Source: Rhizophlyctis rosea (lineage: Eukaryota > Chytridiomycota > Chytridiomycetes > Rhizophlyctidales > Rhizophlyctidaceae). From it: 64,000 nucleotides of DNA. Position 1 is the first letter of the stretch. Each line of letters begins with the position of its first letter. The stretch is from contig JADGJC010000006.1 of NCBI GenBank assembly GCA_027596075.1, positions 1 to 64,000 of the forward strand, given 5' to 3'. Below are positions 44,601 through 57,200 of this stretch, in pieces. The notes under the pieces were generated by a model that saw only the letters and a list, made by a program, of their open reading frames with translations, searched no databases and was not told the DNA's origin. Both the position numbers and the translations under genes were made by a program.

Positions 44601-47600
44601 GCGCAAAGATGAAGAAGAACGGCGAGAGAAGCCATTGAAGGAAGAAGCTGTCCGTGCCACGGAAATGTACTGTGTGCAAGTCGGGAAGATTGATATGTTG
44701 GTGAAGCAGTGGAGGGAGGAGATGGCTATGCGGACAAGGAAGCGGAGTGGAGAGGATGAGGAAGTGAGGTTTGCGGAGATGGAACAGTGGTGGGAGGATC
44801 GGAATGTCAAGATCAAGGAGTTGGTTGAGGGGAGTGCTATGGAGATGGAGAAATTGGAGGATGGGAAGGAGAAACTGAAGCCGAAGATGACATTGGCGAG
44901 ATTGGATGTAGAATGGAAGGCGGTTGTAGATTCTGCAACGACGGGGTTGGAGGGTGTTTCTACGCCTTTGGTGCCGGTGCCACATCATTCATTGAAGAAG
45001 CGGGCGAGGACTTTGATGGAAGCTATGGATATTTTCCGGATTGAGATTTTGGATGCTGCAAAGGGTAAGGTGGAGGAGCGGAGGGAGGCGTTGGTCAATG
45101 AATGGGAGGGTTTGAGTAAGACGGTGGAGAGCGAAGTCGTGTTCAGTTCTCTGACAGACGCGGATCGGAAGGGATTGGTGGCGGCGGTTGATGAGTGGTG
45201 TGAAGCTTTCCGGCATAGCTGGTGGGGTGTAGACGAGCAGAAGTTGTATGAATTGGAGTTGACGTCAGTGGTCGAGAAAGAGACAGCGGCAATCGCAGAC
45301 TTTGAAGCAGGATGGAGGAATGTATCGGGCAAGGTGGAGGACTCGGTAGGCAATCTGCGAAAGACTGTAGGAACTGGGAATGATTTTGATGAGGAACGGT
45401 GGCCGGCGTTCATGTCGAAAACTGAGTCTATCATCAAAGTCGTCGGTCTCAATCTGGAACTTCGACACAGGGTTACGAAACGGTATGAGGGAATAACGGC
45501 GGTTGTGCAAGAGGCGAAGCAAAGAAGAGAGAAGGATCTTGCTGAATTGCAAGCTTGCTTGAAGAAAGGTCAACAGGCGTCTGAAGGTCACGTGGGTCCT
45601 TTGGAACGAGCGGTTGCTTGGTTGAAGTCGGCGGTGGCGTTAGAATCGGAGTTGCAAAATTCAGTTGATGCGGTGAATCAATTGAGGGATGGGATGGAGT
45701 CTACCGAAGAGAGATTGCTGGACGTTGATCGCGGTTACAACAGCGCATACGATGACGTTGAGCAAATCGAAACAAGAATCAAGCAGGTCGAGTCAACCCT
45801 CCAAACTCATTTCGTATCCGAGATCGCCTCGCTTCGCCCCAGTCTTGAAGCGTGCAAATCCACCACCTACACCGATTCCATCCTCGAGCTGCGTGAGGCT
45901 CTCTTCAGCAGTTACATCTCACGACTTGAAAACCGGCGCGGCACAATCGCTGATTCACTCTCGGCTCTTTGGCCCCGATTTGGTCTTCTACGCATTTTGG
46001 AAGAGTTCAGTATCGAAGCCGCTTACACGTTGGGTGCTCTTCGTCGACGGATTGAGTTGGAACAACAAACACATATCCCACATGGGCTTGATGATCATGT
46101 TTCGGAGACGGTGTTTTCTCGGATTGGAGACGAGATTTCAAAGAGGGAGGAACAAGGGCGTGCGTGGCAGGAAGTTCTTCGGCGGGCGAAAGTAGAACAG
46201 GCGTCGGAACGGTACTTTGCGGCGGTTGGGGAGCATCCTCATTTGGCGGATGACCGAGTGGCGGGCATTCTGAGATCTACGGTTGCACTGGTGCGTGAGT
46301 TGGACGAGCAAGTCCTCGAAGCGGTGGCGGCCAATAAGGCGAAGATCTCGGTGCATTTGAAAATAATGCGAGACGTTAGAGCATATGGAAGCAAGGCATT
46401 GAATGCTGCCGCTGCGTTGGATAGCGACATTGATGGGTTGAAAATAAGGGACACGGAGCTTGAGGTGCTTGTTGAAGCGAAGCTTGTGACGGAGAGACTG
46501 AAGGAATTGGATCAACTGGTGCACGATGTTGGATTGAATGCTCACGGTATTGAGGACGAGCGGGTGAAGGGTTACGTGCAGGAGTTGGAGAAGGGCATAA
46601 CGCTTCGGCAGGAGAGGGTGGACTCCATTGCATGTGGGGTTGTACGAGTTCTGGTTAAAGAATGGGAGGAAGATTTTGCAAACCCGGCCGCTGAGTGGTG
46701 TACGAGCATGCAGACACGATTGAAGACGTCCGCGTTGGACCGACCTACAAGTGGGGAGGATGCTGGCGCGAACGCAAGCGTGCTGGTGTATGCTGTGGAG
46801 GGCAAGCATTCTGCAATGTTGAAGAGCGTTGGAGAATATGAAGGGGTCATGGGACAATTTGAGCGAAAGACGGAGATGGCGGTGCGCGCTTTGAGGGAGT
46901 TCAGTGTTTTTAGGAAAGATGCAGATGATGAGGTGAAATGGCGGCCGGATACCGTTCAATCGCGATATGTACAGTCGAGGTCACAATTTGAAGAAATTGA
47001 CCGAATGGTCCATGACGGAATTGAATGTGCTCGGGAGGGCGCCAAGTTGCTTGAAGAAATTGCGGTAGCACGGCAAACCATGGCGTCGATTGAAGATTCC
47101 ATTATGAATGAGGATGATGAGGAGGAATATTTGGATATCCTTGAACAGAGGCTGACGGACTTGGAGCGGGTTTCAATCAACGATCATTTGGGGGCGGCCT
47201 TGGACGAAATGAACTCCCTCCCGGCTGCTTCTTCCATCCCCCAGGATCACATTCTTATCGCTCAAGCTTGTGGGAGACGGTTTGAGTCGCTTCTCAACCA
47301 CGCACAGAAAGTGCGGGCGCTTCTTGTCGGGCGGAGACGCACAAAGTCCATTGTGGATGATTACCTCAAGCAGGCGGCAGAGGTGGCGGCATGGGTGGCG
47401 GCACGGATAGAAAACCTCGAATCGGTGGATGAGGATGCTACAAATGAGGCAAAAAGGGTACTCAAGCTTGAACCAACCGAAGATGACGATACGACCATAG
47501 TTAGCGATTCTCCTCTTACGGACGCGACAATTATTGCAGCTGCGGGTCGCACCAGTGAAAGGGAAACTCATCTGGTGAACGCAGCGGCTGCTCTCGAACG

Positions 47601-50600
47601 GTATGGGAGGGCTTATGAACACTTGCAGGAGTATGCGGCCCGTGTGATTGAAAGTTGTGGGGACAACGGTGGGGTGGCAGATGCCGTGCAGAAGCAGCAA
47701 GAAGAGGTTAATGCAAAATGGGAAGAGATGGGTACACAGCTGGAGAAGATTCGTCATCGCATACAGAGGCAGGGCAGGATCTTCCGGTGGAGTCAGAAGT
47801 GCCGGATGGAAGTCGAGACGGGTGTGGAGGCGCTTATTGCTAAGCTTGAGGGTGGCTCGTTGTTCCCGCCAGTTGAGCTCCTTGAGAGTGGGGACGTTTC
47901 GTTAAGTTCGTACTCTGGCGTCGCGGAGGAGAAAATCAAAGTTTGTGAGGTGGAGATCAAAGGATGGAGGGATATTGTGGAACAGACGGGCGAGGAAGGA
48001 TTGGCGATTATTCGCGATTTGGATACGGAAGCAAGGGCTGGCGGAGCGGATTACGATTTCACTGCGGCAATACAAGACCGTGATGCGGTGGACTTCGTTG
48101 TGAAAAGGGGGCAGGGGAGGTTGGCTCTCGCAATGTCGACGTTGCAGGATATTTTCCAAAATCATCGTTCAGCTATGCAGACAATCGGTGCGTTGTTGAA
48201 GGACTTCTGTCAAGGGATTGAGGAGACGGAGCCTTGGGTTGAAGAATCTATTCGGGCGCTTCGGGATCGGTTACATAGGTCACATCTCCTTTTTGATGAA
48301 GATGATTCGGAAGAGGAGTCAGATGCGGCCTCACGTTATTTAATGATTACGGGGGCGATATCATCGGATGAGAAGAATTTGGCAAAGTGGACGGAGTCGC
48401 ATGATGTTCTTGTGGAGAAGCTTAGGAACATGGCTGCAACAAAAGTGACGGAAACCACGGAGATTGCTTCCCGCTTGGCGACTGAGTGTGAAAGTCTCGA
48501 TCATGCAAGTTTGGGGTCGGTGCGGAATATGGTTCGTGAGCATATCGATACTCTGAATGAGAAATGGAGGGAGGCCGATCGATTGGCAAATGAAGAAACG
48601 GCCGCTCTTGCAAGAACACAGAAATATATTCAGGTGAGTTTGCTTGCGCATCTAATGGAGTTTCCAACAAATGACATTGACATCCAATTTGTGAACCATT
48701 TACAGTGGCACGAACAACTGTCGCAGATAGATTCAGATGTACAATCCTTTGCGGGACGCCTGCAGAGCGTAGCTGACGACCCTGCGAAGTTGGACGATGC
48801 CTTCTTTGAGGAAGCAGACGAACACCTCAGGGACCACGACCGCAAACTGGACGAATTTATCCACTCTGTCGATCAAGACCGCCAGAAGCTTACCACAGTG
48901 AATTCACCCAAAACTCCGACCCCACCTTCGCCATTAGACGCGCAAGCCACAAACGAACGCCGTCGCCGTAAATCTGTGGTGTCAGTTCTCAATTTCTCTA
49001 ATTATGCTGAAGAAGAGAACGGTGCGAGACTGAAGGAGCGGCAGGAGGCCTTGGCATCCCAAGTGGTTGAGTTACGGTCTTCGGTGGCGGAGTTGCGGGT
49101 AACACACGAAAACTGGGTGAAAAGTCAGTCATTGGAGGAAGCCCTGTCCAAAGTGACCCAGTGGGGTGAGGGACTTATTGAATCGTTGAGGGGACGATGC
49201 CGCGCTCTTCCCCCACAGGAGCTGCTCGATTGGCAAAACGAGACATGGATGCGAGGGGGGGAGGATGCGTCCGAGATGGCAAACCGAGTTCAGAATGCGC
49301 TGAAGGCGGCTATCAAAGCGCACACTAGTACTATGTTAGAATTGAGCCAGCAGAGGAACCTGATCAATGCTTTGGGTTTACAGGTTGGGGAAGACAAGTT
49401 AAAGGACGTGCAGCGTATATTGTCCCGGGTTGAGTCGTTTGCGGCGTCGGAAAGCAGCAGGTTGGAGGATACCAAAAGGCTTTTCGCACACGATAGGGCT
49501 TCGGTCAATATCTTGACGTGGTTGAAGGCGGCTTGGGGCGCGGCCAATGTCATTGTGGAGACACAGCGACATGCCCTCGTGGCTGGGGAGGAGGATGAAG
49601 CAGCTTTGGCGGATCTGGCGGCAACGTATGAGGAGGTGTCGGAGTTCGAGGATAGATTGGGAATCTTCCAGAGTACAATCGCCGGGTTCTTCGATCTCGC
49701 TCAAACAGCCAAGAAGGAAGTGTCAGTGGGGGGCGAAGGAGGTCACGAGGAAGTAGCTTTGGTGGAGGCTTTCCGTTCTGCGGTTGATGCGAAGACGGAC
49801 ATGGTTCGGAGGGAGTGGGACAAGTTGAACGAAGTCGTGCAGGGTCTGAGGGGCTCATCCTTAGATCGGGCAAGAGAGCTGCAATTCACGGGAACGGTTG
49901 ATCAGATATATAGGGTATTGGAGGAAGCCAAGGCCATGCTCACAGCATTGGCACAAGGTGAAGCGGACGATCCACAGCGGGTTTACCATGATGTAGAGTA
50001 CCTGTTGGATGAAACTGCATTGCCGCTGGTCCTGTCCTTGAAGGAGAAGGCTGAAACATGTGCCCGCTCCCCAGCTGAGAAGAATCGGTACCTGCAACAG
50101 CAACGCAACCTTCAAGAGCAACTAAACTCCTTCTTCGAGTTTGTGGAATCGAGACGTATCAACACCGACAATGGTACCTTGCAGAGGCGCTTTGCTAGGC
50201 TCGCCAATGAGGTGGAGGATATGATTGCCGAGTTCTCCAAAATCGTTCAGACGGCATCAGAAGCAGCAACAGCTGCATCTGCAGCGGCGGTTGGAATTGC
50301 ATTACCAGCTGGTGGACGTGCCCCTCCAACAGATGCAGAGTGTGAAGCTCTGGCAACAAATCTCGATCGCCGATTTTCCTTCTACAACGTGAAGATTACG
50401 AACGTGTTGGCGCGTATGGAACCGGCTGGGCGGCATATTGGGGGAGGTCCAAAACAACGCGAATTGACGGCCAAGTGGGAAGGGACGCGGGCTTGGAGTG
50501 ACGGGGTCAAAGATGAACTGCTTCACCGACTTCGGACACGGAAAGCGGCAAAAAAGTCTGGACTACCAGCACCATCCCGTCGCCCATCTATCGGTACCAA

Positions 50601-51270
50601 TCTCCCGCGATTCGCCGCGAAGCGTCCAACGCAAAACAGTATCTCCCCACAAACTCCATCCCAAACTCCCACCCACTCGCACTGGCCACCTCCGTCCATG
50701 CACGTTGCTCGCTCTCCTTCTCCCGCCCATTCCGTCTCTTCTGTGTCATCCATACCGCGCGCTTCACCAACTCACGGATCACGTACCTCGTCAGCATCAC
50801 CAGCTGCGGCAGCAACTCCTACCCCTCCCCCTCCCCGCCATCCAAACATGCCAGTCCGCATCTACCTCCCATCACCCAACAACTACGTTCCCAATTCCCG
50901 CGACCCACTGGACGTACAAGTTGCGCGAATTGTCAACTCCCACCCATCTGTTATTAGAGTCGAACGCACCAATGAGCCCGGGCGGTACTGGTTCGGTGAG
51001 GCGTTGCCAAGGCTCTGTTTTTGTCGTTTGCTGCGGGACCGCGCCGTGATGGTACGCGTAGGTGGTGGATGGCAACCTTTAGCGGAGTTTTTGACTGAAC
51101 ATTCGACTCTGGAGCACCGCATCCCGACCATTCGGTCGTTTGCGCCAGCGGATGAGGAAGCACCAGAAGGGGCCAATGTTATCGAATTGACGGGAGGGGA
51201 TGTAAATCCTTACAATCTAGCTAGTAAATTGCCCAAGTGGCAGACTACTCTCCATAATAGACGATCGTAA
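41604..51270 (+). CDS. Spectraplakin-like giant protein: two CH domains, long coiled-coil/spectrin-like rod, C-terminal GAR domain
   Basis: Predicted actin-microtubule crosslinker. Exons 41604-41623, 41697-41906, 41973-42387, 42449-43204 and 43270-51270 join in frame to 3133 aa, or 3109 if the 72-nt intron at 48634-48705 is removed. The first exon encodes only MSWIKKR. CH1 starts at about residue 70 with the actin-binding signature QKKTFTKWCNSQL and includes EDLEHDLRDGIRLIHLLEVL. CH2 starts at about residue 245 (LLAWCNQILAPY, WQNGIAFLCLVHFFDH) and resumes at DPEDWIMILNRAFFLAEQYMG after a Ser/Pro-rich insert. The rod of about 2,350 residues is helical with spectrin-like Trp-containing helices (AWLKSAVALESEL). 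The last ~130 residues contain a GAS2-related (GAR) microtubule-binding domain (VARIVNSHPSVIRVER, YWFGEALPRLCFCRLLRDR). I see no EF-hands before GAR and no plakin domain, unlike animal spectraplakins. Confidence 0.85.
48634..48705 (+). other. Probable stop-free 72-nt intron inside the giant exon
   Basis: Within the CH/GAR gene, CAG|GTGAGT at 48634 and TTTACAG at 48705 bound a 72-nt segment with canonical ends and typical local intron length. It is a multiple of three and has no in-frame stop, so the open frame continues whether or not it is spliced. Removal joins QKYIQ to WHEQLSQID, restoring a spectrin-like helix with its Trp. Confidence 0.65.
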
Positions 51271-51845
51271 TAGCATTTGTGAAATACTGTGCAATATTCC
51301 ATCCTTTTCTGTATAATAGAAGTATATAGGTTTTGTTTCGTATTACAAAGTCCTGGACTTGCGATGTACAACTTCTTGTCGGACCACAGCCACTAACAGC
51401 CGTCACCCTAAAGGAGTCAAAGACTCTTGCGTCAAATCAATGCCAATTCATCCTAAAGCCTCTACTAGATTGATGAGCCCAAGAGGACGACGTGCTCGGC
51501 GGGTCGCGCTGCCTCCGTCTTCAATCCTGTATGATTGTCCAACACGGAAGAGTAATTTGGTGCATCATCCACTACTCTGGAACAAATTCAAAAGATCATT
51601 GTGGACGGGGAACCACCGTCCTCCGAAACCTTGACCATACATAATCCATTCATCTGATCGGTGCAAATACTTGCTGTTGGGATTCAATGAGGGGTCTCCG
51701 ATCGATCATTAAGCAGGCTGGCTTTCGCTCCCGCTTGCAATTGCTCTATAATCTGGCGCCTCAGGGCTAGCGCCGCAAACAGCCTTTTAACTTTATCGAT
51801 AACACCTTCCTTTCCTCTTTTGCTCTTTTGATACAAGTGCATTGA
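51271..51845. other. Intergenic region upstream of the LIM gene
   Basis: 575 bp holding the 3' flank of the CH/GAR gene and the likely promoter of the LIM(-RapGAP) gene. The frame at 51359-51634 has no recognisable domain. Confidence 0.45.
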
Positions 51846-54178
51846 ATGGCGACGGAAGGAGGAACAACACGATGTTGCATATGTTTTCGGACTGTGTGAG
51901 TGGGGTTGAGATGATGGAGACTAATGGTGGTGCAAACGTTGTGACACTCATGCCTCTTCTCAGGTATCATATGGAAAAGCTGGTTGTGGAAGGACTAGTA
52001 TTCCATAGAGCTGTAAGTATGGTAATCAACATCCGATCATAATACCTTGACGAGGGTCTAAACCAATGTAATCGCAGTGTTTCAAATGCCGGCAATGCGG
52101 ACGACTACTTTCACTATCAAACTACGTATCTTCCAATGGCTGGATATACTGCACAGCACATAAACCAAACGAGCGCATTATTGGTTCGTTCAAATCAACC
52201 TTCTGTTACTTGATTCTCACTACTGACCCCGGATATGATGCACCAGGCCATCGAATGAGCGGCGTCGAACAATACGACGCAACCGAATCTTCAAGTCAAA
52301 CCACCAACCGGCGCGGCTCCTCACCACATCCCCCTCGGCGTCCCAGTGCCGAGGGAAGATTGACCATAGGAGTCTCATCCAGCGAATCGCATTTGGAGGA
52401 CAAACCCCCTGCCACCCGAACGGGCAGTGGTGGGAGAATCGGAGGCGTTCGACGAAATCCGCGTAGCTTGGTTAGTCTTCGCATTCAAGAGTTTGAAAGC
52501 AGCTCGGACGACGCTGTGATCAAATCGGCACATCCGGATTTTATGTCTGCTAGTTTTGAACGAGTGAGGGAGGATGAGGGGCGGGTACATGAGGGGATAG
52601 ATACAAAGGATTTGCTGGCTGAAGAAGGCCAGGAGAATGCAGATGGGGTGAAAGAGGAATCAGCACTGCAGGGTTTCCCGACGACAGATGATAACGCTGC
52701 TGAAGTTGAAGTTCCCCCTGCGGTTGCATCGAATCCTCCTCCCACACCAGACCTATCGCTCTCCATTCCCGAAAAGTCTGCAACGCTAGAGTCTCCCAAT
52801 ATCAGCCCAACCGCCATAGCAACACATCCCTCCCTGGGCCGATCACAAGTATTATTAGAAAATGCGTCCCTCAGACGAACGGGTAGCGAAGGCTCGATAA
52901 CACGTCTGTCAACTGCCGCCCGCAAACGACTTGGCCTAGGATCTAATGAGTCAGTAGAAGACACGGGAAGTGGAGCATCAAGTCCCCGTCGGCCTGCGAA
53001 AGCTTCCAGTCCGGGAATTGCTCAACGAATGGGGGACTTCATCAAAAGAGTCGGGAGCATTGGGTCCGTTTCATCAGCGGGCCGTGGTGGAGACGAGGAT
53101 GAAGGAGGAGATCATACGCCATCTCAAAAGCGGAAGAATGGTAGCGCTACTGTTAAATCTACTCCACGTCTAAGCAAGTTGAAGAGGGCTGCATCGGATA
53201 GTTCATCATTGTCAGGAATGTCGTCGCAAGGGAATTCAAAGTCCTTATCTGAACCGAACCTGCTGATAGCTCCGTCTGAGCCCGATCTCGGTGTATCGCA
53301 GAGTTTGGCCGCGTCACAGAGTTTAGCGGCGTCGCAGAGTCTGCAATCTCAGGATGGTCGTTCTGCAACATCACTTTCCGAAGTTTCTGATGAAGGAGAG
53401 GCACGCGATGCGGTGTCAGAGCAGAATTTGACTGATCAGTGGCGGTCGGCACCAGCGGGATTGGACAGAGCACCGGAGGAGGAGCCGCCGGTACCTTCGT
53501 TTGGTTCTCAGACAATACCACTGAAACCTGGAGACGGCAAATCATCAGTGTCGTTGACGGGCAGCGTGGATAGTAGTATCAGAAGTTTAATCAGGCTTAA
53601 CGTGGATGTCTTAGCTAGGATGGACGAGGCTGGTTCTTTCTTGCGACGGTCCAAGTCGTCGGATAGTATGAGTATGGGTCCTCGGCCCGTAAGTATCCCC
53701 ACTACCGTATATTCCATGTAGGTTGACTCTCAATACTGACCCCTCCCCCCCACAGCGCCTAGCATCCGGCGGCAAATCCTCCATCCGCGGCAGCACTCAA
53801 GACCACCACCACCCAACCTACACCACCATCCGTTCCCGCCCCACCAGCACAACCCCCACCCGCCTCCAACAACAACTCCTCCGAATCCACGCCCACACCG
53901 AACGTCTAATCGAAATCCACGCCTCACCATCAATGAAGATAACACAGCAGAAGGAAGCCGCGGTGCGGGTCTTCATGGACATGATGGATGAGGTGAATGG
54001 GTTTCTGGAAGTTGTTGGCGGGTTGGTGAATATCCGGCCGGCGAAGGAGAAGGTTATGGAGGCTGTGAGGTTGGAGAGGGTTATGGGGATTGCTATGGAT
54101 GGGAGGAGTGGGCAGGGGGAGCATGGAGGGAGGAGGTTGGAGGAGTTGAAGGTTTCGGTGGGTGGTCGCTTGATTTGA
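51846..54178 (+). CDS. LIM-domain protein; probably the N-terminal part of a LIM-RapGAP gene
   Basis: Exons 51846-51895, 51964-52012, 52078-52183, 52247-53688 and 53756-54178 join in frame to 689 aa if the gene ends at 54178. The ATG at 51846 gives MATEGGTTR followed directly by one LIM zinc-finger domain (about residues 10-62). Its ligands are CCIC, H in VFHRACFKC, C in RQC and the final C and H in WIYCTAHKP. The domain is split by introns and only appears after splicing. LIM domains bind proteins, often at actin or adhesion sites. Next come ~450 disordered Ser/Glu-rich residues with an 18-bp tandem repeat, then a helical C-terminal segment (RLQQQLLRIHAHTERLIEIH, VFMDMMDEVNGFLEVV). Only 62 bp separate the stop from the next start, and a phase-0 splice from 54157 to 54232 would join the two. 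The last exon shows a C-to-G switch. Confidence 0.8.
53296..53349 (+). repeat. 18-bp tandem repeat inside the LIM gene
   Basis: Three imperfect 18-bp units starting TCGCAGAGTTTGGCC, encoding the repeated peptide SQSLAA with a diverged last copy. It lies in the disordered linker and stays in frame. Confidence 0.75.
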
Positions 54179-54240
54179 TCGTTTAGAGGGGCAGGCCCCG
54201 AATCTAAGATTGTTTCTTGGTCCACGCTTAGCTGGAAACA

Positions 54241-57200
54241 ATGTTGGACCAACTCCGTATGATCTTGTCCGCATTCTTGAAGACCCAAGATCAGGTGAGG
54301 GTTCGCTTGCTTCTTACCAAACCAACCAAAACCCCCTATTTCCCAAAGCCAAAAATGAACGTGGTTTTGGTCCGTACACTAGCTGCCAATAAAGGCCACT
54401 GAGGGATACCGAATCGAAGCATGGGGAGATAACGGCGACGCCGTACCCGAAGTATCCAACCAGTCGGGGGAATTCGGCGGCCGATACGATCTGGACCACG
54501 TCTCTGATGGAGCTGGATATTATCGGAAGAGCTTCTACAAGCGGGGTATGCTTTGGCGTGTGCCCAGAGGAAGTATCAAAACATCTCCCATTACATGCTC
54601 ATATTTGCATTCTCAGAACACAAAAACTACCTCGGAGTATGCGAAAAGCTCGGTTCCGTCATCGTATCTCTGCGACACCAGAATGCACCGGATTTTCCGA
54701 CGATGTCGTCGACGTTCATTCTCGAGGATGTGATTGCTGCACAGCAACCGCAGAAGGAGCAGGGTGATGGGGGTGAGGCTCTGAACACTGGCGATGAGGA
54801 GGGAGAGAAGAATGGAGAGGGTGGCGAAGGGAAGAAGGGTGCGGGGTGGTGGATTGCTATTTTGAGAACGAAGGAGGTATGCGTTTGCCCTGGTTTCTGA
54901 TTGGCTTTCTTGTTATGTGTTTTGGGTCAAGATGCATTATGGTCGGCTCAAAATTGGCAATCGTGGACCTAGAACCCAGACGAACACATAACCCTCATGG
55001 ACTCGCAAGTCCCCTTCGCGAACGTCTTGCAACGAAAACAGACGAGCAGAACAGTCCTACAGGCTCTACATAGGTATATTCAACCGGGGAAGATGCGGAA
55101 AGTGGATGACCCCAAACTGGAGGAGGAAATCTTGCGACTGGATGAGTTGCAGGTGTGTTGGATCAGTTTCGTATCTATACTCGCATTCGTGAGTTTGCAA
55201 ACTGCTAGTCATATTGATTCATATGTGCATCGCTAGCTCGTTCGACGCTACAAATTCGGCGTCCTTTACGTAAAAGAAGGCCAAACAACCGAAGAAGAAA
55301 TGTTCAGTAACGGTAAACTCCACCCCCTCAACCCTTTTCAAATCCCACCCACTAACCCCTGCACTCCCACACCCCACTCAGAACAATCCTCCCCATCCTT
55401 CACAACCTTCCTCGCGGCCGTTGGACCCAGCAGACCTCTCCTGAACCACTCCGGATTCGCCGGGGGCCTTGATACCCGGAATAATCAGACAGGAACCGAA
55501 TCCGTCTACGCATGGTACAGAGGCAAATACGAAGTGATGTTCCACGTTTCGACGATGCTGCCGTTCATTAAGGGGGATGTGCAGCAGATTCAGAGGAAGA
55601 GGCATATTGGGAATGGTAAGGGGGTTTTGGTGGATGGGTTCATATTTTTTGTGCTTCGAGGGCCGGCAATTGAACTACTTAAGATACTGATATACAGATT
55701 TTTTTTACCCGTTCCCAGACATCGTATCAATAATCTTCCTCGACTCACCCACCACCCTAACACGTTTCGACCCGACGTGTATCAAGTCGCATTTCCTGCA
55801 TATTTTCATCGTGGTATCGGAAGATCGGCAGACTCGGCCAGGGCAGGTGGGCTACATGGTAGCAGTGACGTCTAGGACGGACGTACCGATATTCGGTCCA
55901 GCCGTACCACCTGGAGGAGTATTCTGGGATCTGAACGATTTGAGAGATTGGTTATTTGCTAAGAGTGAGTTTTTTTTTGTGGGTGGGGAGTGGGGAGAAG
56001 ACGGTGGGGGGTGCACCTTCACCCACGTTTGCTATCCCCTCTAAATACCAACTAACACACCCCACCACCACCAGTGATAAACGGCGAAAACGCCGCCTAC
56101 AAAGCCCGCGCATTCCAAAAACCCCACACCCGAACCCGCAACGCAGTCTTCGACAGCATAATAAAAGACTTTTCTTCTTCCCCCTCCACGCCCCCCGAAT
56201 CCCGGCATAAAAAAGATAAATCCTTCCGCAAAGAGAAAGAAAGGGAAAAACCTCCACCGGCAGCGGAAAGTGACACTACAACAGACGAGGGCGAAAGGGA
56301 AAAGGAGAAAGAGAAGGAGAGGAAGAGTACGTCTCTCAGGAGACCGTCGACGAGGAGGAAGAGTAGTGCGAGTGGTGGTGGGGGGAGGGAGTCGGCTACG
56401 GCTACGGCGGGGGGACGGAGTGTGGAGGAGGAGGCTGCTTTTTGGGAGTTGGAGGGTAAGGGGGGGATGAAGAAGCCAAAGGTTTTGGAGGGGTTGATGA
56501 AGAGTTTGAGTGCTAGTGGGCAGAGGGTTGATAGTGCCGGGTTAGATGGTAAGCTCTGGTTGAAAATTCCCCTCCCTTTACCTATTGGGCCTTTGGTGTT
56601 GTGGGGTTTTGGACGAGACCAAAAGAGAATGGGGGGTTGGGATTTGCAAGCCCTAATATTACCACCTTTTGTTTTCGTTTTTCCACACAGGAAAAGGCAA
56701 ATCGAAATCTTCGTTGGCGTTGAATACGCATTCGGCGCAGTCGGCTGATGTCTTGAACGAGCGGGGTGGACTGGAAGGTAAATTGAACAGCAAATCTCAT
56801 GATATGCTTGTAGTAGTATGCAGGATTTCGCACTCCATGAACCTGGACAACCGTCATAACTCACCCCACCTTCCCACCCACCCAAAACAACACAGGCCCC
56901 AAAAAATCCCTCGCAACAACATTCCTCTCCTCCCTCCAAAACCTAAAACGAAAACCAAACTCCTCCGAATCAAACCTCCCAACCTCGTCCTCAACCCCAA
57001 CTCCAACAGACACACCCACCTCCTCCCCCCTATCCCGCAAAAACTCCCAACGCGTCGTATCCTCACCCACCGCCGACCGCGACCGCTCACGGTCGTTAGG
57101 AAGTCTCATCCTCCCAACAAAGCACCACGCGGTACATCCGAGCCCACCCACACCGACGGAAGGTTCTGAGAGTCCCGATATGGGGGAGAAGAGAGAGAAG

